From the NCBI GenBank assembly GCA_946404405.1, contig CAMJDL010000009.1, forward strand, positions 1 to 64,000: a DNA stretch of 64,000 bases, read 5' to 3'. The stretch is from an uncultured Prevotella sp. (GTDB lineage: Bacteria; Bacteroidota; Bacteroidia; Bacteroidales; Bacteroidaceae). This document shows positions 7,774 to 15,930 of the stretch, one piece after another; the first letter of the stretch is position 1; each line of letters opens with the position of its first letter. The notes below the pieces were generated by a model. It saw only the letters and a list, made by a program, of their open reading frames with translations, was not told where the DNA came from and ran no database searches. Position numbers and translations under genes: made by a program.

Positions 7774-7958
7774 TAAAATTCTTTTCACGGTGTGCCCCCT
7801 CATTAGGGGCACCACCGCAAGCCATTTTACTAAGCCGTTAGGCTTATACCATACAATTATTTTTATAGCTCCTATTTATAGGATAGGAGCTATGTAATAG
7901 CTCTTATATAAAGCAATCATCGGTATTTCCCGAATCCCCGTTTGCAGATACAAAGGTA
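7774..7958 (-). promoter_or_regulatory. Promoter and hairpin-rich leader of the 6949-7773 gene
   Basis: TACCTTTG on the minus strand (7951-7958) is followed by a ~175-nt leader. The leader holds ATAGCTCCTAT/ATAGGAGCTAT (7865-7893, perfect 11 bp), TAAGCC/GGCTTA (7831-7846) and GTGCCCC/GGGGCAC (7792-7812). The last ends about 20 nt before the chosen start codon, so it could affect translation. Confidence 0.55.
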
Positions 7959-8022
7959 CAAAAAAAAGAGCAAACAACGTTATAATTTCCCTTATTTTTA
8001 TAAAAAAATACCAATAATATCC

Positions 8023-8090
8023 GCAACTGCAAGTATTAATAGTAACAATTGCAACTATTAATAGTAGCAATTGTAAGTATTAAGGGTAGC
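8023..8090. repeat. Locus-specific repeated words (AGTATTAATAGTAACAATTG type)
   Basis: AAGTATTAATAGTAACAATT, GCAACTATTAATAGTAGCAA and TTGTAAGTATTAAGGGTAGC follow each other, giving overlapping direct copies of TATTAATAGTA and inverted ATTGC/GCAAT pairs. The stretch 7959-8171 has no gene; besides this array it holds the copy of the 32-bp repeat at 8096-8128. Confidence 0.7.
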
Positions 8091-8095
8091 AAAAA

Positions 8096-8128
8096 AAGAT
8101 GCACGACCTTGCGGCCATGCACCTCTTT
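8096..8128. repeat. 32-bp hairpin repeat, left copy flanking the TA module
   Basis: AGATGCACGACCTTGCGGCC followed by ATGCACCTCTTT. It is nearly identical and in the same orientation as 8861-8894. The ends AGATGCA and TGCACCTCTT are imperfectly complementary. Confidence 0.8.
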
Positions 8129-8171
8129 GGATATTGAGGACGTTTCAGCCTGGGCCACGCGCCGCTGGTAT

Positions 8172-8439
8172 CTAACGTTCATGCATATTCTGTTCGTGAC
8201 AGGCATCCTCTATGATAATTAAGTCTTCGTAGATGCTATATGCATAATACCACTTGCCTGCATGTGCCATATGGTAATCTTTCCATCGTAGGATTGTGGG
8301 TTTACGACGACCAAGCGTCTGTTCAATCTGTCCCATATTCCTGATGGCCATTTGAGCATTCTTAACGATATCCTCGACATCAAATGAATGTCCATATCTT
8401 CCGCGAAGCAAGCGGTTTTACTTCATACTTATACAGCAT
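8172..8439 (-). pseudogene. RelE-like toxin gene broken by a frameshift
   Basis: The gene starts at the ATG at 8439, overlapping the antitoxin stop by 11 nt (ATGCTGTATAA). That frame reads MLYKYEVKPLASRKIWTFI and then stops. The remainder of the toxin continues in the next frame from about 8400 (YGHSFDVEDIVKNAQMAIRN, then RWKDYHMAHAGKWYYAYSIY and IIIEDACHEQNMH). A KWYYAY...IIIEDACH ending is typical of small RelE/ParE-like toxins, as is the order antitoxin-toxin with overlap. One base removed, or two added, near 8398-8410 would restore one continuous protein of about 88 residues. As it stands the toxin is probably inactive, unless recoding occurs or the base is a sequencing error. Confidence 0.65.
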
Positions 8440-8680
8440 CTTTCAGTTCGCATATTTCACGAATATCAGCAACGACCATTTGTTCCAATTCATCCAACGA
8501 CAGGTTTCTGTCCGATGGTATTGGAAGATCATTCTCCTCGTAGAGCTGAGGATCGGAGTAATCTATATCCAATTCACCGTCAGTACTGATTTGTGTAAAC
8601 AAGCCTGTACTCAGCAGAAACTGGAGTTGTTGCTGGGCCAACTGATTATTAGCATCGTATGAAAGCGTTACTGTACACAT
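8429..8680 (-). CDS. Putative antitoxin of a toxin-antitoxin pair
   Basis: The product is 83 residues, starting MCTVTLSYDANNQLAQQQLQ at the ATG at 8680; the open frame continues upstream but crosses the promoter, so the internal ATG is chosen. It is acidic in its C-terminal half (GELDIDYSDPQLYEEND) and ends in a helix, ELEQMVVADIREICELKD, that could wrap a toxin. Its stop overlaps the start of a RelE-like toxin. A -7 box lies 18 nt upstream. Such antitoxins normally neutralise the toxin and repress their own promoter; no clear operator palindrome is seen. The toxin partner is frameshifted, so the antitoxin may now be an orphan. Confidence 0.6.
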   Translation of the reverse strand: MCTVTLSYDANNQLAQQQLQFLLSTGLFTQISTDGELDIDYSDPQLYEENDLPIPSDRNLSLDELEQMVVADIREICELKDAV

Positions 8681-8697
8681 AATCTCTGTTTTTGCTG

Positions 8698-8705
8698 CAA
8701 AGATA
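8698..8705 (-). promoter_or_regulatory. -7 promoter box of the toxin-antitoxin pair
   Basis: TATCTTTG on the minus strand, with a TTGG element 19 nt further upstream. This spacing matches the Bacteroidota -7/-33 layout. Confidence 0.7.
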
Positions 8706-8747
8706 GGAACTATTTTTGATACTTCCAAATATTTCGAGAAAAAAAAT

Positions 8748-8775
8748 AAGGCGTCGTCCCGCCTTACCAAAACAT
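8748..8775 (-). repeat. ATGTTTTGGT-hairpin element, copy C
   Basis: Identical to copy B over the 10-nt flank, both stems (AAGGCG/CGCCTT) and the GGACGA loop. It lies just upstream of the toxin-antitoxin promoter, inside the direct repeats that bracket the pair. Confidence 0.85.
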
Positions 8776-8860
8776 AGAAAAAGTCGCGGCTGCAACATAG
8801 AACCCGACCTCCATCCGAGGCATAAGCGATAAGCAAGCGACTTGCGAGCGATAAGCAGAA

Positions 8861-8894
8861 AAGAGATGCACGACCTTGCGGCCATGCATCTCTT
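8861..8894. repeat. 32-bp hairpin repeat, right copy flanking the TA module
   Basis: AAGAGATGCA (8861-8870) and TGCATCTCTT (8885-8894) form a perfect 10-bp stem around CGACCTTGCGGCCA. Same orientation as the copy at 8096-8128. Just before it, 8826-8857 holds an AGCGATAAGCA word repeat. Confidence 0.85.
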
Positions 8895-8946
8895 AAATGG
8901 GACTATTTCACAAGGTGATATTCTCCCATGAGCAATGTGCTAACGG

Positions 8947-11007
8947 TTAGAATGCGAAGACGGCACGAACGTGCCAAGCACCATCCTTTGCCAGTGATTG
9001 GATACTTGAATTCTCTGTACCATCGTAATAAATACCCTTGGCATTGTCCTCATCTATCGATGTGCTTGTCCAGTAATAACCGCCCGTTAAGGCTGACTTG
9101 ATTGTTCCTACGGGAGCAGCAGCAGGAGTATCAGTATAGTATCCCCACATCATGTACTGCCAATCCTTCTCTGAAGGCAGACGCCAAGAGCCTCCAGTAA
9201 TTGGATGGTATATTCTCCAGCTGGGAATAATCACATTGCCTGTGGCTTCAGCAAACGTGGCATTATAACCGTAGGCATCCGTCAGCGAGATGGCCAAACC
9301 ATTGGCACAGATGCCGGGCTGAGCACCCACGTATGCAATCATGGCTAAAGCGGTGGTAGGTGCAGCCTCTGCTGTGGCAACATCATCATAGATATTACCA
9401 TCAGCTCCGATTACCTTACCGACTGCCGCAGCTGTAAATGGCGACGGTGCTACCGTGTACGTCCAGGTGTAATAGTCAGGTTCGCCATCACTATCTTTAT
9501 CAGGCCCATCAACTCGGGCGCTGCGGGTAACGGTATAGCCAGGAGCAGCGAGCTGAGAGGTGACATCTACCGCAGTGGTGGTTTCGTGGCCGTTGTTAGT
9601 GGAATTATAGTTTTTACCATAGAGGCCGCAATCATCACTGCCACTTGTGGTGATGGTGAGCGTATGGCTGCCGCCGGTGGTCATCAGATAGAGGTTTTTC
9701 CAACTACTGATAGCATCATCCGATAAGTTTGAGACGTCGATGGTGTAGTCGCTGGCCAGATTGATGGTAAGGTTTTCAGCGCCTATGAGGAAGGGATAAC
9801 CGTTTTCGATGGTTGCCGTACCATTTCCGGTGAGGGTAACGGTAGCTTCCTCTTCCGTATAGCAGAAGAAACCATCACTGTTGCCGCTGATGGTGGCACC
9901 ATTGCCGATAAAAAAACAGTTATCTATATTATCAGGCAGAACGGGCGATGCGTCGCTGGCTGTGACGGTAGGCACAGCACGCTGACTTTGCCACTCCATC
10001 TCCAAAGTTCCGTAGTAATACTTACCGTTCTGCAGGCCGGCTGCAGGCATCAACTTCCCGCCAGTATAAACGTTGCCGTTGTAATCTTCGACCATAAAGG
10101 TCAGCTTATCACCATTTTGTAGCTCGGTATTGTCGAAGGCCAAGGCGAAATACACATCGCCATTGGCGTCCATCACAGAAGGATGGCCAACGAGAATCAT
10201 TTCATCGTCGGTCCTAACTTCTCTTCCTCCAGTATATCTATCAAAAAGTCTGTCACGGTCAATAAAAATCTTGTGCTCTGTCGTGAGATACAGATATCGG
10301 ATGGCTGTGGGGGCAGGAGTCATGGGGCTGCCGGCCTTCGAGAACGAGAGACGCTGACGGAACATAGAGCCGTAGTTGGTGAAACGCACATGGTCGTCCA
10401 GTGTCAACGTGTTACCACTCAACGTCATCGTTACGTCGTCGGCCAAGGCAAAGTCGCAATGGGAGACGCTGTAATCGCTATCGTCGTCACCGGCAGGATG
10501 ATCCTCGTTCTGGGTTCCGTTCTGCCAATCGTAATAGAATGTCAGGCCATTTCCTGTTATCGCTTTATAATATAGTTTGTAGGTGTCGGTGGCGTCAACG
10601 GTAACTGGAGTCCATACAGGGGGTACATAAGTTATATCATAAGACGCCGGAGTGTACGAGCAAAATGTCAGGTCGCCAGAGAGCGTACACGACTTACCCC
10701 CGTCTGCAAGATTGGTGGGCTGCAGATGGAGGAATTTGGTGCCATTGTGTGCCCAGGCATTCTTCGTCACGTTATAGACGAAAACGGAATCCGTGGTGGC
10801 AAACGTGCTGCTGGCCATCGTTTCGTTAAAGGTTACGGCACGCGTCTCTGCACCACCGAAGTTGGCAGGGATGCTAACATGATATACGGAACTCTGAACG
10901 GCAGACTGTTCTTCTAGGATATTATCTTCGTTCGTACAAGCTGTGAAGCCTGCGGTGAGTGCTGCTGCTATCGTCAGTGCACCCAGAAAATTGATTGACT
11001 TCTTCAT
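8947..11007 (-). CDS. Fimbrillin-like surface lipoprotein
   Basis: The start is the ATG at 11007 (MKKSINFLGALTIAAALTAG), 5 nt after the stop of a 40-codon gene; an in-frame ATG four codons earlier would overlap that stop. The signal peptide ends in a lipobox (GFTACTNED), so the protein is a lipoprotein. The N-terminal third (SVYHVSIPANFGGAETRAVT) resembles Mfa/Fim-type fimbrillin families of Bacteroidales. The middle is a Thr/Ser/Asn-rich beta domain. The C-terminal ~110 residues (SWRIYHPITGGSWRLPSEKD, then YYWTSTS and AWHVRAVFAF) look like the FISUMP/DUF1566-type lectin-like fold seen on Bacteroidota surface proteins. At 686 residues it is longer than a typical fimbrial subunit, so tip adhesin or generic surface lipoprotein are alternatives. 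Confidence 0.72.
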   Translation of the reverse strand: MKKSINFLGALTIAAALTAGFTACTNEDNILEEQSAVQSSVYHVSIPANFGGAETRAVTFNETMASSTFATTDSVFVYNVTKNAWAHNGTKFLHLQPTNLADGGKSCTLSGDLTFCSYTPASYDITYVPPVWTPVTVDATDTYKLYYKAITGNGLTFYYDWQNGTQNEDHPAGDDDSDYSVSHCDFALADDVTMTLSGNTLTLDDHVRFTNYGSMFRQRLSFSKAGSPMTPAPTAIRYLYLTTEHKIFIDRDRLFDRYTGGREVRTDDEMILVGHPSVMDANGDVYFALAFDNTELQNGDKLTFMVEDYNGNVYTGGKLMPAAGLQNGKYYYGTLEMEWQSQRAVPTVTASDASPVLPDNIDNCFFIGNGATISGNSDGFFCYTEEEATVTLTGNGTATIENGYPFLIGAENLTINLASDYTIDVSNLSDDAISSWKNLYLMTTGGSHTLTITTSGSDDCGLYGKNYNSTNNGHETTTAVDVTSQLAAPGYTVTRSARVDGPDKDSDGEPDYYTWTYTVAPSPFTAAAVGKVIGADGNIYDDVATAEAAPTTALAMIAYVGAQPGICANGLAISLTDAYGYNATFAEATGNVIIPSWRIYHPITGGSWRLPSEKDWQYMMWGYYTDTPAAAPVGTIKSALTGGYYWTSTSIDEDNAKGIYYDGTENSSIQSLAKDGAWHVRAVFAF

Positions 11008-11012
11008 ACTAC

Positions 11013-11135
11013 TTACCATGGTTCGGGATAATAATCGGGTTTACTTGCCTGCAGCAATTGTGGCTGCACTCTCATTTCTACGATCGTCACCTGCGGACGC
11101 TCGTAGGGTCGTTTCTCTCTCACGTTTAGTTTCAT
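11013..11135 (-). CDS. Small protein (40 aa) ahead of the fimbrillin-like gene
   Basis: The reading frame from the ATG at 11135 encodes MKLNVREKRPYERPQVTIVE followed by MRVQPQLLQASKPDYYPEPW. It ends 5 nt before the fimbrillin start, a spacing typical of coupled genes. It shares the pattern Y-x-x-P-x-(4)-[VT]-I-(5)-Q-L-L with the 59-residue frame at 11244-11423. There is no signal peptide or membrane segment. I know of no assigned function; it may be a leader or small secreted peptide. Its conserved core and position argue that it is real. Confidence 0.55.
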   Translation of the reverse strand: MKLNVREKRPYERPQVTIVEMRVQPQLLQASKPDYYPEPW

Positions 11136-11202
11136 TGTCTAAAAAATTATAGGGATAATTACTATTGTTATGACATAGATTAACTATTATTCCATTTTGG
11201 CT

Positions 11203-11226
11203 CACGAGGGGGACAAGCCCCCCGTG
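11203..11226 (-). terminator. G/C hairpin between the two small genes (possible attenuator)
   Basis: CACGAGGGGG and CCCCCCGTG pair around ACAAG with single mismatches. There is no long T-run after it on the minus strand, so it may attenuate or process the transcript rather than end it. Confidence 0.4.
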
Positions 11227-11243
11227 ATATCAGACTTCATCCA

Positions 11244-11423
11244 TCATTCAGTTTCCAAGTCCCAGCCACCGAATTCGTAGGCTTTGTCAACCCAGTCGAA
11301 GCCAGGGGCCTGTGGGTCTGCGTTTCCGCCACCACCGTATCCAGGGTCGCTAAGAGTCAGCAGTTGCTGGTTGATCTTGATTGTTACCACCTCCATCGAG
11401 GGTTTGATATATTGCTTTTTCAT
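11244..11423 (-). CDS. Small protein (59 aa), paralogue-like of the 40-aa protein
   Basis: The ATG at 11423 opens MKKQYIKPSMEVVTIKINQQ, followed by LLTLSDPGYGGGGNADPQAP and a C-terminal FDWVDKAYEFGGWDLETE. The N-terminal half shares the basic start, P-x-(2-3)-V-x-x-x-I and QLL with the 40-residue protein 108 nt downstream. The second half is Gly/Asp/aromatic-rich, unlike the first. A short conserved leader followed by a variable acidic/aromatic tail is reminiscent of peptide precursors, but no modification enzyme is nearby. Function unknown. Confidence 0.55.
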   Translation of the reverse strand: MKKQYIKPSMEVVTIKINQQLLTLSDPGYGGGGNADPQAPGFDWVDKAYEFGGWDLETE

Positions 11424-11445
11424 ATTCTTTCTTTTTTATTTCTGT

Positions 11446-11511
11446 CTAAGGAGTTTGGGAGTTGGGGAGTTTTTTCTTTGCGTTAGCAACTCCTTTACTC
11501 CTTAACTCCTT
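11446..11511. repeat. Inverted tandem words (AGGAGTTAAGGAGTAAAGG)
   Basis: CTAAGGAGTTTGGGAGTTGG (11447-11466) and AACTCCTTTACTCCTTAACT (11488-11507) with TCCTTAG after it are inverted copies built from the word AGGAGTT. They lie upstream of the 59-aa gene and after the BspA-like stop, so the foldback could act as a terminator. Confidence 0.6.
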
Positions 11512-11526
11512 AGAATATATTTGTCC

Positions 11527-14500
11527 TTAGCGGATTACATGTTTCTTACCTCCATGGATATATACGCCCTTCTGGGTCGGCTTGCTGCTAAGCTTGCGAC
11601 CATCCAGAGTATACCATGCCTCATTATTCACTATTCTCTCTTCACTATTCACTAGCGAAGCGCTAACTCCTGTTGCTTCGTCTCCGAAGTCCAGTATGAA
11701 CTCGCGAGCCTGGACCTCGTTATCCAGCACAAAGTATGCACGGCAGGCTCTTACGGTCACGTCAGCCGTTGGATACCATAGCTTGTTGTTAGCCAGGAAC
11801 AGTTTCGTCTTGTCGTCGGCCGTCAGAACTGTGGGGCTATATGTGCCCTTGAACGTAGCACCAGTCACTGCCACGTCGCGCATAGTCTTGTCGATGACGA
11901 CGTTGCTGAATACAGGGTTCACAATATTGCTTGCACCCTCTGGCAGTAAGATGATGTAGGGCTTGCCAGCCTCTATCTCGTTGGCACTTGCAAAGGTGAT
12001 GGTCACCGTCGTGCCGTCGTTTGCGTAGCTACTCAACGTCTTCACCAATGTTCCTGCTCCGAAGAAGCTTTCTATCTGAGCGCTGCTGAGGTTGAACGGC
12101 ACGCATAGCGTATTCCAATTGTCTGCCGTCAGCGTGCGACCTGTGAGCTGTACATCGGCAAATTCCATGCCGTTGTAGTTGCTAATAACGGTGGTGTTGT
12201 CCTTATCGTCAGCGATGGCGATGCAGGGCTGCAGGGTCTTGTCACTGATGTCAGCAAAGTCGCTGACAGTTCCGCTGAGTAATTTGCCAACTCCGTTGTA
12301 CAGCTTCTTGCCATCTGCGATATTGACGGTACCGTCATAGCTGCTGGCATAGATATAGTCGCCTAAGTTGCTATAGCCGAGTGTGATGTTCCCATTGGTT
12401 GCAGACATACCGTATGTTGCACCATTAGCAACAACTTTTCCTCCGTTAATGATAATGTTACAGTCTTCATTCCAGAGACCTATATAATCGCCATTAGCAG
12501 TTACTTTTCCGCTGTTGATATTGATATTATTTTCATAAGCATAGATACCAACGCCTTCATTATGACCGTCACTGGTGCTTTCGGCTGATGCTGTAACAGT
12601 AGCATCTGTGATGGTGATGCCACCGTAAGCATAGATACCATAATTATAATAATATAGAGATGGAGCTGGAGAAGATGCCGTTGCCTCTACGATGCATTTG
12701 TCTCCTGTTATGTTGATATTATATGCGTTGATGGCTGTAGCTTCATAGCCGACAGACGGAGAGGTGGCAGTTGCTTTTACCGTGCTGTTGTTGATGGTCA
12801 AATAGCCATAGTTGTAGATGGCTTGTGGGTCATCAGAATTAGCACCATTAGCAACGTTAATTTCGACTGTCGCATTGTCAATATTGATTTCGTTGTTGAA
12901 ATCAGAAGAATATAGACCAAAGACTCCATTATCAATGGTAACCTTTCCACCACTGATGTTGATGTTGCTATTGGAATTTCCCATGCTGATACCATATTTG
13001 GTTTCATCAACAGAAATTGTTCCACCACTGATGTTGATGTTGCTATTGTATCCATCCGTATAGATTCCACAATATTCGTTGTTGTCAACAGAAATTGTTC
13101 CATCACTGATGTTGATGTCACAGTTGTCTTCATTAGTATAGATACCACTATAGGAGTAATTAATAGAAATTGTTCCGCCACTGATGTTGATGTCGCCTTG
13201 TTCATTATAAAGGCCTTTTTCAGCCTTATTGATGGTGATGTCGCCTCCCTTGATGGTGATGTCATCGTAGTCGGTAGAGAGTCCGTAATTATCAATATCA
13301 GTGGTTGTAATCGTTCCGTTGTTGATGGTCAGATAATAATCGGCGTAGAGTCCGTAATCTGCATCATTGACAGTGATGGAGCCATCGTTAATGATCAGAA
13401 AATTATCGGCGTAGAGTCCGTAACCTGCATCATTGGCAGTGATGGATCCGCCGTTAATGGTTATTTTAGACCCATTGATGCCATAATAACTTGTTGCTGT
13501 TATTGTACCACCATTGATGGTAACGTTATTTTCTGTATAGATACCACAACTATATTCCTTACTATTATTGATGTTGATTTCACCGCCGTTGATGGTGATA
13601 TCTTTCACTGACACAATGCTCATTACTGCAACATCAGAGTTGATGGCTATTGCACCAACGTTATTGCCAGTCGACTGAGCGTAGATGTTCAGGTTATTTT
13701 CAGCATAGATGTTCTTGAGTGTGAGGCTTGCTCCATCACAAAGAATCAAGTTGGTCGAACCTGTGCTGCACTGAAAATCAATATTTCCATTATCAATTAC
13801 TACATTGCCATCGACATAGTACCATGTATCACCAGCATAGTCGAATACCACATCGCCATTGCTACTAGTGATGGGGAATGCCAATGGACTGGTAGCAGAA
13901 TGGCCATTCTCGTCGATATAGGTAATTTGTTTGAAGTTGTTGCCGAGAACGTTCATCTTAAAATCGTAAACTTCGTATTCGGAACCATTGGTATGATCCT
14001 TCACATCCTTCCACCCATCGACTATCTCATAGTTTGAGTTGGGAACGGTGAATACTGCATCACCAACGATATTTACAAATGCATTGCTACCTAAGGCCGG
14101 TGGTGTTGAAGCCATCACAAGGACATTCACGAGACCTGTACAGCCCTCAAAAGCGCTGACACCGATGCTTGTCACGCTGGCAGGGATGGTAATGCTCGTG
14201 ATGGACGTATAATCCTTGAACGCATTCGCACCGATGCTTGTTATACCCTCTTCAATGATGATGCCGGCATAGTCGGTGCTACAGAAGTCCACATTATCAG
14301 CCATGCTGAAGTCAGTGCCCACTGCATCAGGATTCTTGAAGATCGAGAGCGTTTTTACGCCATTACCATCAATAGATATATCCCAACGAAGGTTCTTGCC
14401 ATCGTTTGAGGCTGTATTTCCGCAATAGCCACCAGCAAAGGTGACACGGACATTAGCCTCAAAGCTACTCCAGGCTGCTGCGTTTTCCACATGGCATACT

Positions 14501-15894
14501 GTATAGCCGTTATCATTGAAGTCGTCATAATTACCATCATCCCATGTCAGATTAGCGGGGTCAGCATAGCAATAGACATCCATTATGCTTGTGCATTCCT
14601 TGAAAGCATCTGCTCCGATGCTTGTCACACCAGCAGGGATGGTGATGCTTTCTAACTTTTGGCATTCGTAGAACGCCTCCTTTCCAAAGCTTGTCACGCC
14701 GGCAGGGATTGAGATGCTTTCCAGCTTATCGCAACTATAGAAGGTATTGTCTCTGATGCTTGTCAATTGTGAGCCATCTTCAAAAGTGACATTCGTCAAA
14801 ACATCGCAGTCGTAAAATGCTCCTTCGCCGATGTTCATCACGCTGGCAGGGATGGTGACAGAGGTCAGGTTGTCGCAGTTATAGAAACAACCATCCGCAA
14901 TGGTAATCGTTCCAGACTTGATGGTAACAGCGCCACTGACGTCCTTACTGGCGAGTGCCATGTTATTCACATATAACACACCGTCCTCATAGCTCTGCTG
15001 GCTTAACCAAGGTGTGTTATAAAATACATTCCTACCGATGCTCGTTACACTGGCAGGGATTGTTACGGATGTCAGATTGCTGCAACCTGCGAAAGCACCA
15101 TATTCGATAGTCTCCACGCTACTAGGGATGGTGACGGATGTCAGGTTGTCGCAGTCTTCGAAAGCATAGTCACGAATAGTTGTTACCCCGTCAGGGATGG
15201 TGTATGCAGTGGCCGCAGGGAGTCTCGGGTATAACACGAGTGTCTTGCCGTCGTAACTGAACAACACATTGTCCACAATCTTGAATGCAGTATTGTTTTC
15301 ATCCACCTTAATGGTAGACACCTTCTGGCAATCACCGAAGGCATTAGGAGCGATGGATGTCAGTCCGCTACCAATGTTGATTGTTTCTAACTTTATGCAG
15401 CTTAAGAAAGCGTTTTCATCGATGGTGGAGACACTATTAGGAATGGTTACTGAAACGAGGTTCCGGCAAAATTTGAATGCCTCCTTTCCGATTATCGTTC
15501 CACCGTTGAAGTTGAGTGTTGCCAGATTGTCACAGCTATAGAATGCCTCTTCTCCAATGGTGGTCATCGTGCTGGGTATGTTAACCTCTGTCAGTGCATC
15601 GCAGTTGTAAAATGCCTGACGAACGATAGTCGTCACCCCTTCATTTATCACTACTTTCTGAACAGTGGTTCGATAATTTGAACTCCACGGACCACTGCCC
15701 ATGGCACCCGTACCGCTGATGGTAAGGGTCTTAGAACTTGAGTTGTACGACCACGTCACATCCGATTCATGACCGTTAGTTCCGCAGTTACCACTGTCAT
15801 CTGCCCACGCACTCTGCCCCACTGCCAGTGCTACTATCGTCAGCACGAGGGTGAGGACTTGGCTTTTGAATTTGGTTAATGTTTTTGTTCTCAT
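11527..15894 (-). CDS. BspA-like leucine-rich repeat protein fused to a long beta-helix
   Basis: The 1455-residue exported protein starts MRTKTLTKFKSQVLTLVLTI with a signal peptide ending AVGQSAWAD. Residues ~50-480 and ~540-620 are BspA/LRR_5 repeats (units such as SVTIPASVTSIGRNVFYN). Residues ~690-1180 are Asn/Asp-rich short repeats (NINISGGTISVDETKYGI, ITINGGSITANDAGYGLYAD) typical of a right-handed beta-helix. The C-terminal ~230 residues carry a beta domain ending GRKLSSKPTQKGVYIHGGKK, a tail found on many exported Prevotella proteins. It is likely displayed at the surface or secreted. BspA-like proteins are known to bind host proteins and other bacteria; ligand unknown. Its signal-peptide region is duplicated at 17647-17764 on the other side of hipBA. 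Confidence 0.85.
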   Translation of the reverse strand: MRTKTLTKFKSQVLTLVLTIVALAVGQSAWADDSGNCGTNGHESDVTWSYNSSSKTLTISGTGAMGSGPWSSNYRTTVQKVVINEGVTTIVRQAFYNCDALTEVNIPSTMTTIGEEAFYSCDNLATLNFNGGTIIGKEAFKFCRNLVSVTIPNSVSTIDENAFLSCIKLETINIGSGLTSIAPNAFGDCQKVSTIKVDENNTAFKIVDNVLFSYDGKTLVLYPRLPAATAYTIPDGVTTIRDYAFEDCDNLTSVTIPSSVETIEYGAFAGCSNLTSVTIPASVTSIGRNVFYNTPWLSQQSYEDGVLYVNNMALASKDVSGAVTIKSGTITIADGCFYNCDNLTSVTIPASVMNIGEGAFYDCDVLTNVTFEDGSQLTSIRDNTFYSCDKLESISIPAGVTSFGKEAFYECQKLESITIPAGVTSIGADAFKECTSIMDVYCYADPANLTWDDGNYDDFNDNGYTVCHVENAAAWSSFEANVRVTFAGGYCGNTASNDGKNLRWDISIDGNGVKTLSIFKNPDAVGTDFSMADNVDFCSTDYAGIIIEEGITSIGANAFKDYTSITSITIPASVTSIGVSAFEGCTGLVNVLVMASTPPALGSNAFVNIVGDAVFTVPNSNYEIVDGWKDVKDHTNGSEYEVYDFKMNVLGNNFKQITYIDENGHSATSPLAFPITSSNGDVVFDYAGDTWYYVDGNVVIDNGNIDFQCSTGSTNLILCDGASLTLKNIYAENNLNIYAQSTGNNVGAIAINSDVAVMSIVSVKDITINGGEININNSKEYSCGIYTENNVTINGGTITATSYYGINGSKITINGGSITANDAGYGLYADNFLIINDGSITVNDADYGLYADYYLTINNGTITTTDIDNYGLSTDYDDITIKGGDITINKAEKGLYNEQGDINISGGTISINYSYSGIYTNEDNCDINISDGTISVDNNEYCGIYTDGYNSNINISGGTISVDETKYGISMGNSNSNINISGGKVTIDNGVFGLYSSDFNNEINIDNATVEINVANGANSDDPQAIYNYGYLTINNSTVKATATSPSVGYEATAINAYNINITGDKCIVEATASSPAPSLYYYNYGIYAYGGITITDATVTASAESTSDGHNEGVGIYAYENNININSGKVTANGDYIGLWNEDCNIIINGGKVVANGATYGMSATNGNITLGYSNLGDYIYASSYDGTVNIADGKKLYNGVGKLLSGTVSDFADISDKTLQPCIAIADDKDNTTVISNYNGMEFADVQLTGRTLTADNWNTLCVPFNLSSAQIESFFGAGTLVKTLSSYANDGTTVTITFASANEIEAGKPYIILLPEGASNIVNPVFSNVVIDKTMRDVAVTGATFKGTYSPTVLTADDKTKLFLANNKLWYPTADVTVRACRAYFVLDNEVQAREFILDFGDEATGVSASLVNSEERIVNNEAWYTLDGRKLSSKPTQKGVYIHGGKKHVIR
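12950..13600. repeat. Tandem DNA repeats encoding the beta-helix units
   Basis: The unit CCACTGATGTTGATGTTGCT recurs at 12953 and 13025, with variants near 13106 and 13177. Units like CGGCGTAGAGTCCGTAA recur near 13339 and 13407. They encode the NINISGG and YGLYAD beta-helix turns and offer sites for unequal recombination. Confidence 0.7.
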
Positions 15895-15921
15895 ATCGTT
15901 TATTGCGTTTTAAATTGATTA
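15804..15921. repeat. 118-bp duplication, copy at the BspA-like gene start
   Basis: Second copy of the segment at 17647-17764, in direct orientation. It contains the functional start and signal peptide of the BspA-like gene and ends 10 nt from the hipA stop. Confidence 0.9.
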
Positions 15922-15930
15922 TTTCGTGTT

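Noticed and set aside
13198..13611. Plus-strand frame of 137 codons inside the BspA-like gene
   Set aside because: It is the reverse reading of the beta-helix repeats and is explained by their regular codon pattern.
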